64,000 bases of DNA. Source: Siphlonurus alternatus. Its lineage: Eukaryota > Arthropoda > Insecta > Ephemeroptera > Siphlonuridae. The stretch is from positions 31,414,979 through 31,478,978 of the forward strand of contig OX463780.1 in the NCBI GenBank assembly GCA_949825025.1, read 5' to 3'. The position numbers and the translations under genes were made by a program. Below the pieces are notes generated by a model. It was given only the letters and a program-made list of their open reading frames with translations. It did no database searches and had not been told where the DNA came from. The stretch's first letter is position 1. Every line of letters begins with the position of its first letter. This document shows positions 58,360-64,000 of this stretch, in pieces.

Positions 58360-59398
58360 AATTTACTTAAGACTTACTGGTAGCTTTTATGATTCCATAT
58401 TTTATCACTAATTTTTCTGTTACCTAATAAATAAAACTTCATACTGTATGGCACAAATCTGTTAATGCAAACTATGCATTTCAAATTTTCATTAAAAAAA
58501 AAAAAAAAGACCTGGTAAGTTTAAGGATGGGAGGAGTGCTTATTAGGCTGTGATGATCTTGAACATAATTTTTTTTTTTTTCAATTCAATAAATTTTGAA
58601 TTTATTGTGAAGAACCACAATAAAAGTGGAATAAAAGTGAAGAACCACAGTACATACTAAAAGAAAAGCTAATGCAAGCCATGGTTACATTACCAATCAC
58701 ATTTAATTCACTAGTAAGCACTCCTCTCCATAATGGTGCAATTTTAGGTTTTTATTGACACCAAAAACTTTAATTGCATTATCTTACCAAGTCTTGAAAA
58801 AAAATATGTTAAAGCTAATCTATGGCTTTAACAATACTGTATAGTTGCAAATTTAATATATAAATAATTATTGTGTACTGTAATTACTTTTCAAATACAG
58901 TAATGCAATTATACTGTAGCAGAATTCTATAATTATATAATCTATTATCTGCAGATGGATATAAGATTATTTTTGCCTGACGTCTTTTCATGGCAAACAA
59001 AATTTAAATATTGTTTTTAATACTAAGAAATGGAGATGCTTAGTAAAAATGAGTTCTATTTGATCTTCAATATAATATTCCTTCACATGTCCAAAATTCG
59101 ATCAAAATGGTTACATGCATATATAATTATATATATATATATAATTATATATATAATATATATATATATATAATTTTTATCAATCATCAGATGGCAACAA
59201 AAAGAAAATTAAAAGGGGGAATGAATTTCTCAAATTGCCTTTTTTATACAAGCAGATCAAAGAACCAGAAATTGACTTTTTAAAAGCAAGGAACTTCCAT
59301 AACCTGACCTTACAAAGTTATAAACGCTTAATTTTTACAATAAGTTCTCTTTAAGTTTAGTGAAGCAAAAATGTCATAAACTCTTCCGGGAACAAGAG

Positions 59399-59444
<46 letters not shown>

Positions 59445-59709
59445 ATAATAATAATAATAATAATGAAATAAACAAAAGCAGTAATTTCTGTCAGTTTCTT
59501 CCTTCTCTTTCTTTCATCTTACAAAACAAACATTGAAATTGTATGAAAAAGGATGTACAGTATGATAAAAAATAACATCTGGTTACTTTAACTTAATATT
59601 ATTATATTAGCCAATTTCTGTTTCTCTTATAAATTGTTTGCTCTACTTGTTGAATGGCATTTAAAACAAAAGTCCATTCACATTCCCTTCCCCTTTTCCT
59701 TAACATAAC
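58360..59709. other. DNA downstream of ARL6IP6
   Basis: AT-rich; may include the 3' UTR of the minus-strand ARL6IP6. An AT repeat lies at 59117-59173 and the poly(A)/(AAT)n run is given separately. Confidence 0.45.
59401..59463. repeat. Poly(A) run followed by (AAT)n
   Basis: About 42 A followed by AAT units. Read on the minus strand it is a (ATT)n/poly(T) tract in the putative 3' UTR of ARL6IP6. Confidence 0.95.
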
Positions 59710-60044
59710 CTATTCCAACACAGTCATGCCGCACCTGTCGTAGATCATCTTGACTGTGACCAAAACTCCGAGGTAAAGGGTCATGGAGTACTGCAGATGG
59801 AAGTTGTGACCCGAGCGCTCACGCCACCGCTTGTTGGAGCATGGCAGGGGAGGGTCTCTGCCTGGGAGGTTGCTGTCAAGATACAAGACTGACCAGCAGA
59901 AAGCTGTGGTTGCCAGCCCGGCAAATAGAGGAAGCAGCAGCCACTCCAGTTGGGTCCACAAGGTTAAAGCCCAGGCCAGTACAGCCTGTACCTTAGCCAT
60001 TGTCCGAATGTTCCAGTCTTGCTTTGAGGAATCCAAATTTATGC
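59710..60044 (-). CDS. ARL6IP6: ARL6IP6-like membrane protein, coding exon 2 (residues 57-167)
   Basis: Acceptor TTTGCAG, phase 1, and the stop TAG is at 59712-59710; the total is 504 nt, 167 aa. Hydrophobic spans at about 74-89, 91-111 and 142-157. The block FAGLATTAFCWSVLYLDS, the PG at 117-118 and GHNFHLQYSM (135-144) align with the C-terminal half of ARL6IP6 (AGF..C.FSW.V.Y.DS..PG....P...GHSFH..YSM). ARL6IP6 was named as an interactor of the small GTPase ARL6 and is a small multi-pass membrane protein of the ER/nuclear envelope; its biochemical role is poorly defined. The gene lies head-to-head with NOP2. Confidence 0.85.
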
Positions 60045-60466
60045 CTGCAAACAAAGTACAGTATGTATTACAATTAATAAATATATATCAGAGCATACAT
60101 AATTGGTTCCACGAAAATAGTTGCCTACTATTTATAAACATCCATTAACCCGGCCTGCATCACAATTGTTTATATTATTAAAAATATATATTATTATTAT
60201 TATATATGCATATTAAGTTAAAACATGGCACATCCAGCAAGTTAAAGGAAAGAGCTGAGGAAAATTACTGAGAAATTAATCTTCTTTCACATACTACTCA
60301 AGATTTTCTGAGGCATGCCACACAAAAAATCAAGCTTGTCTTGATTTAGGGTCGAGCTACATTTTTTGCAGCGTGTTGTGGCACGATTCTATTAACAATT
60401 TTTGGAGTATGTGAAAGCACTGCATGGTCTTCACACACACAGTTTCAGCATTGAATTTGAGGTCAA

Positions 60467-60850
60467 GCGTGGCGCAGTGCATTGACCGGTTCTCGTTAGA
60501 TCACCGAAGTCAGGCTACGTTGAGCGTGGTTAGTACTTGGATGGGTGACCGTTTCAAGTAAAAAATACGCTGCTCCCTCCCTGGGGTAAATTCGTCTCGC
60601 TTTCCACCCAGTGCAGTGATGCACTTGTGTGTGCTGTGCTGGTTCCCCAGGCTTTGGACATCGCTTTGATCCGAGGTGTCCGTCCTGACTGAGGTTTTCC
60701 ACGGTTCCCTCAGTCTCACCTCAGCGAATGCTGGGACGCGTAAGCATGCAGGCCGTGGCCACTATCCGTTCCCTACCTTATATCCCTACCCAGTACCCCG
60801 CCGCGAGCTGTAAGCTCTTAGGGGTGTATCCTTGTAAAAAAAAAAATTTA
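60467..60850 (+). mobile_element. 5S-rRNA-derived SINE, copy 2, with A tail
   Basis: The head (60480-60552) matches 5S rRNA: CGGTTCTCGTTAGATCACCG, GTGGTTAGTACTTGG, ATGGGTGACC. The tail has CCCCAGGCTTTGGACA, GAGGTTTTCCACGG, GCGAATGCTGGGA and GGCCGTGGCC, then a run of A at 60837-60847. It lies in the intron of ARL6IP6, in antisense orientation to it. The open frames on the minus strand here are by-products. Confidence 0.85.
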
Positions 60851-61141
60851 ACTGTATATATATAACACTCATACACACTCACACAGGTAAGAGAAACTGA
60901 ACGTCGCACACATAAACGACTCAGAAAGAGTACTTAATTGTCTGGCGTGCAGACTGGGTATTAGGAGCCCCAAAGAGCACTGTGAACAATGTTGAAAAAC
61001 AAGTTCCGCCGTTGGTAACCAACCATAGTAACGAAATGCATAGTGTACCTTCATATATTGCAATAACACTGTATAATACTATACTGTATCATATGTATAC
61101 AGTATGTATAGTGCTCTTCACTTAATTATTACTGTACAACA

Positions 61142-61304
61142 CAGGCGCGGATCCAAGGGGGGGGGGGGGGGGCTGATGAGGCCACGGACGCTCCCCCCCC
61201 CCCCCCCACCCGAAATTTTGGATTTAACATGGGCAGTTTAGGCTTTTCCCCCACTTCAATTTTTTTAACATTGACCTTTATTGACCTTTTTGGATCCGCG
61301 CCTG
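61142..61304. mobile_element. Short hAT-like MITE with long G and C runs
   Basis: Ends CAGGCGCGGATCCAA and TTGGATCCGCGCCTG are exact inverted repeats. A run of 16 G (61157-61172) and one of 15 C (61193-61207) lie inside. The flanking 8 bp do not match, so the target duplication is lost or absent. It lies in the ARL6IP6 intron. Confidence 0.7.
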
Positions 61305-61382
61305 TCACTATAACAGACTAGAGGTATATGTATGCATATGCATACTGTACAGTATATCAAATGTATAAGACTATAATCTTAC

Positions 61383-61551
61383 CATTGCCATACGTAGACC
61401 AGAGATTTCCTCCAATTATTAGTAGCACTACGATAATAATTCCTGGCAAGGCAATCACCACTTTCTCGTGGGCTAGGGCGGGACCCCTGCTGAGTTTGGA
61501 TGAGGTCTCAGTATGACTCTTCTTGTAACCATAATTAGAGCCTTGTTCCAT
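61383..61551 (-). CDS. ARL6IP6: ARL6IP6-like membrane protein, coding exon 1 (residues 1-56 plus one base)
   Basis: The minus-strand ATG is at 61551. A polar N-terminal tail (residues 1-30) leads into a hydrophobic span VVIALPGIIIVVLLIIGG (31-48), a first membrane segment. The exon ends in phase 1 at GTAAGA. An acceptor-like TTTATCAATAG lies 10 nt upstream of the ATG, so the 5' UTR is probably split. The N-terminal tail is much shorter than in vertebrate ARL6IP6, where it is long and variable. Confidence 0.75.
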
Positions 61552-61660
61552 AGCTAGTTATCTATTGATAAAAGAAACAAGGGATTAATTTATATTGCAA
61601 GGTATACATAAGAAATGCAAAATCGCGATAACACTGTCAATATCTCCATAATAGGCTTAC

Positions 61661-61745
61661 CTTTTCTAAAGTGGGCCAGTGATGTCAATATCAGCTGGCT
61701 TTGTTTACAAAGGGGCGGGGCGTGAAATATGGCGTGAACTCCTAA
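61661..61745 (-). other. ARL6IP6: Probable 5' untranslated exon of ARL6IP6
   Basis: On the minus strand a GC-richer block ends at 61661 with AAAAG/GTAAGC, a good donor, and a matching acceptor at 61562-61563 lies just before the start codon. The upstream limit (61745) is approximate because no start-site signal was identified. Confidence 0.35.
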
Positions 61746-61929
61746 AAATAGAAGTGACGATTTGGTACAAATATTTAGTGTTTCGTCACACTTTTCACAC
61801 AATAAAGATTTGAATTTTGTTAAAAAATATAAAATTTCTTTTTATAAAGAAAATTTTACCAAAATATATTATGTTTATTAGAGAAATTACTCTAAAATAA
61901 TTTTTTGGCTTGGGATTTAATTTTTTTAA

Positions 61930-62040
61930 ATTTAGCCGCGAACCGCAGCCATGATAGTTTTCGTCGTGACGTCATGCGCAGCACGAAAAGCACATGGCAC
62001 GTCGTGTCGCACTTTGACAAACTTTAACAATTTTGGTGAA
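61930..62040. promoter_or_regulatory. Bidirectional promoter of ARL6IP6 and NOP2
   Basis: This short GC/CpG-rich block lies between the divergent start codons at 61551 (minus) and 62116 (plus). It holds GTGACGTCATGCGCA at 61966-61980, combining a CRE (TGACGTCA, 61967-61974) with an NRF1-like TGCGCA. CRE and NRF1 sites are frequent in promoters of housekeeping and nucleolar genes. The promoter assignment is inference from position and composition. Confidence 0.5.
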
Positions 62041-62115
62041 TTTTTGTGACTTTATAAGTTAAAGAAGTGGTCTAGAACTTCAGAATATTTATTAGTCGTT
62101 TTACTTGTTTATATC

Positions 62116-62215
62116 ATGGGTCGGAAGGCCAAGTTTGATGAGCCAAAAGAGAAGAAAGGACCGGGACGCAAAGCAAGAAAACAGAAGGACCCAATCTTTC
62201 CGAAGAGTCTTTCAG
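62116..62215 (+). CDS. NOP2: NOP2 (rRNA cytosine-C5 methyltransferase) coding exon 1
   Basis: ATG at 62116; 33 codons plus one base, with donor CAG/GTATGC. The N terminus MGRKAKFDEPKEKKGPGRKA, continuing RKQK, has the MGRK and KxGPGRKARKQK signature of NOP2/NSUN1 (yeast Nop2, human p120), at residues 1-4 and 14-24. NOP2 is a nucleolar SAM-dependent enzyme of the RsmB/NSUN family. It methylates a cytosine in large-subunit rRNA and is needed for 60S assembly. Only the basic N-terminal tail is in this window; the catalytic domain lies beyond the right edge. Confidence 0.85.
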
Positions 62216-62702
62216 GTATGCATGATGTACAGTATTCATACAAGACCGAAAAAAACTAACTGAGATATTATGCATACATTTAACACTTTTAACAACCATG
62301 CATCATTTATGTATGCATACGTGCCGGTATGCATATGACATGCATACCTACCGCCGCCTCATATTTTTACTGTATCATTTTTTTTTTTTTTTATTGTTTA
62401 TTGGGTTTAAAAATACAAAGTATAGAGAAAATATTAACAAATAAACATATACAAAACCCAATTGGTGAATGCAAAAGACGAAAGTCCATACACAAAATGC
62501 GTACATTCACCCAAATATGCATATGCATGTACACGTACAATTGTATGCATATATACAAATACAGTACAGTAGAATATGTTCTGTACTGTATGTATATTGT
62601 ATGCATATATCATATACGTAGTATGCATTGCATATTGAGTGTACAGTATGCATATATAATGTGCATATTAATATATGCATATAACATAAATTTGCTTTCA
62701 AG
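62216..62702. repeat. TATGCATA-rich sequence in NOP2 intron 1
   Basis: Many copies of GTATGCATA/TATGCATAC with CTGTACAGTA, largely self-complementary. Open frames on both strands follow from this pattern and are not coding. Confidence 0.6.
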
Positions 62703-63288
62703 TATGCATACAGTAAAACAAATCTAAGTTTACGCCTGACATGGCTAGACTATACGTCCAAGGTGGCTTGATAGTAAGGTGGGGACACGGAGCTGCTGCC
62801 CCCTTGCGGCCAGTGAGGAACTACAAAAACACAGTTGACGATCGCTTTTTTGGATCCAATTTCATCCGCGAAAAATTCAAACGATGGAACTGGAAAAGCC
62901 ATCAAAAGTCTTATTTGCAGTATAAATGTGGGTAAAATTGTGATAGAAATAAACTCAATGTTAAATTCTGATTATTCTGAAGAAGATAGACTCAATTTGA
63001 AAGAATTTTAATGGTTCATCGGCCCGATGTTCATGGATTTCAATTACACCGTTTGAATTTTTCGCGGATGAAATTGGATCCAAAAATGCGATCGTCAACT
63101 GTTTTTCTGTAGTTCCTCACTGGCCGCGAGGGGGCAGCAGCTCCGTGTCCCCACCTTACTATCCAGCCACCTTGTATACGTCTAGACCGACTGGCGCCCC
63201 CTATCTTAGCCATGTTATGACTTCCAAGATGGCCGTCGCGCGTAATCGAATCCACACGTAAACTAAGATCTGTTATACTGTATGCATA
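62703..63288. mobile_element. Foldback element (~586 bp) in NOP2 intron 1
   Basis: The arms run inward from TATGCATACAGTA and include GATAGTAAGGTGGGGACACG, GCCAGTGAGGAACTAC and GGATCCAATTTCATCCGCGA, with complements on the right. The right arm (63050-63288) is ~60 bp longer than the left (62703-62883). Both arms read as an open frame (VRWGHGAAAP) in opposite orientations, explained by the palindrome. Confidence 0.85.
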
Positions 63289-63434
63289 AAGTCCAATATT
63301 GTTACGGAGTGGAGGCTGTAGCCGTTCATTTCACATATTCGCACTCTCTTTCATTGTGGTGGAAAAGCATGTACTGTACATGTATGCATACTGCATTTAC
63401 TGTATGCCTATACTGTACCTATGTTATAAATTTT

Positions 63435-63467
63435 GTAGAAAAATCAAGATGGGTTTGATTTTTCTAC
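63435..63467. repeat. Short perfect hairpin in NOP2 intron 1
   Basis: The 13-nt arm GTAGAAAAATCAA and its exact complement are separated by a 7-nt loop. Confidence 0.8.
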
Positions 63468-63616
63468 GTAGCACCATAGAACGCTGCAGGAGGAGGTTTT
63501 GTTCCGACGTGTTGTGGCATGATTCCGTACAAGTTTGGACTATTTTTTTGATTTTGTGAAAGCACCTTAATGTAACATGAATTAGGAATGATAAATGGTT
63601 CTATTTCTCTGCAAAG

Positions 63617-63763
63617 ATGGCATCCAGAAACCTCTCAGCAGCAACCAGAAAAAGCGAGCAGCCAAGCGGGCTTTAAAGAGAGAGGAAACTGCACAGAGAA
63701 GAGCAACAGCAAGGGAAACCAAACAGTTGGAGAAGAAAGAGAGACAAGAAGCCAAGGCAGAGG
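63617..63763 (+). CDS. NOP2: NOP2 coding exon 2 (partial gene, runs off the window)
   Basis: Acceptor CTCTGCAAAG joins exon 1 in phase 1, giving Asp34. It encodes KPLSSNQKKRAAKRALKREE, matching the family's RLSSRARKRAAKRR block, then a Lys/Glu/Arg-rich coiled region (about 52-82). The donor GAG G/GTATGC at 63764 is in phase 1. This is the lysine-rich nucleolar-localisation part of the protein. Confidence 0.8.
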
Positions 63764-64000
63764 GTATGCTATGCAACCAGAAAATTTGAAATACTCTTTT
63801 CAGTCAGGCAGTCAGTATCCTTCCTGTACTTGCACACATGGTCACTAATTCCTATACCATATCATCTGCAGTGACTTGGAGTCTTGCTTCCCTGGGATAG
63901 TTTGGATCTTTCAGCATATCCTATTTATCATCAATAATAAATCATGTCTGTTGTGTGATAGAGTAAAAAAAAATAATAATTAAAGAGGGTTTTAAAATGT
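63764..64000. other. NOP2: NOP2 intron 2, 5' part
   Basis: Sequence after the donor at 63764. No further exon is recognised before the window ends. Confidence 0.6.

Noticed and set aside
62329..62727. 132-codon plus-strand frame and several minus-strand frames, Cys/Tyr/His-rich
   Set aside because: Produced by repeated TATGCATA-type words in the NOP2 intron.
63588..63848. Alternative frame of 86 codons over NOP2 exon 2
   Set aside because: The other frame carries the conserved NOP2 Lys/Arg block and joins exon 1 in phase.

Overview
The window is eukaryotic nuclear DNA. Large AT-rich tracts carry long (CT)n, (GA)n and (AT)n microsatellites, poly(A)/poly(T) runs and many foldback (inverted-repeat) elements, and the genes are split into many short exons with GT-AG introns. 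The gene content (Mab-21 family, ARL6IP6, NOP2) and 5S-rRNA-derived SINEs suggest an invertebrate animal. I lean to an arthropod, perhaps a crustacean, but this is inference from general character only. One assembly gap lies at 10490-10688.

Layout. From 1 to about 26.8 kb I find no gene that I can name: AT-rich DNA, a CpG/CT-rich island (11336-11700), a foldback repeat (12902-13230) and one orphan terminal-exon candidate (23827-24087). A promoter-like patch with a CRE palindrome and a possible 5' untranslated exon lies at 26795-27015. From 29846 to 52196 on the + strand there is a 14-exon gene whose reading phases join without conflict into a 1110-residue protein. Its first ~510 residues are a Mab-21 / cGAS-like fold, with the three catalytic acidic positions replaced (R, R, H). 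The last ~600 residues form a long Arg/Ala/Glu/Leu-rich extension that I cannot assign. Its exons are strikingly GC-rich, while its introns are AT-rich and full of inverted repeats. These include a perfect 40-bp palindrome 42 nt before an exon, and a ~930-bp foldback.

From 52.2 to 59.7 kb is intergenic DNA with three foldback elements. ARL6IP6 (two coding exons, minus strand, 61551 to 59710) and NOP2 (plus strand, first two coding exons at 62116-62215 and 63617-63763, running off the window) form a head-to-head pair. About 560 bp separate their start codons, with a CRE-type site between them. NOP2 is a nucleolar rRNA methyltransferase and ARL6IP6 a small multi-pass membrane protein, so the pairing looks like shared promoter use and not a shared pathway.

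Mobile elements: an 845-bp non-autonomous hAT-like element with an 8-bp target-site duplication, a second hAT-like MITE, two 5S-rRNA-derived SINEs sharing a long common tail, and about ten foldback/MITE-like elements. The palindrome TGACGTCA occurs ten times, half of them inside foldback elements.
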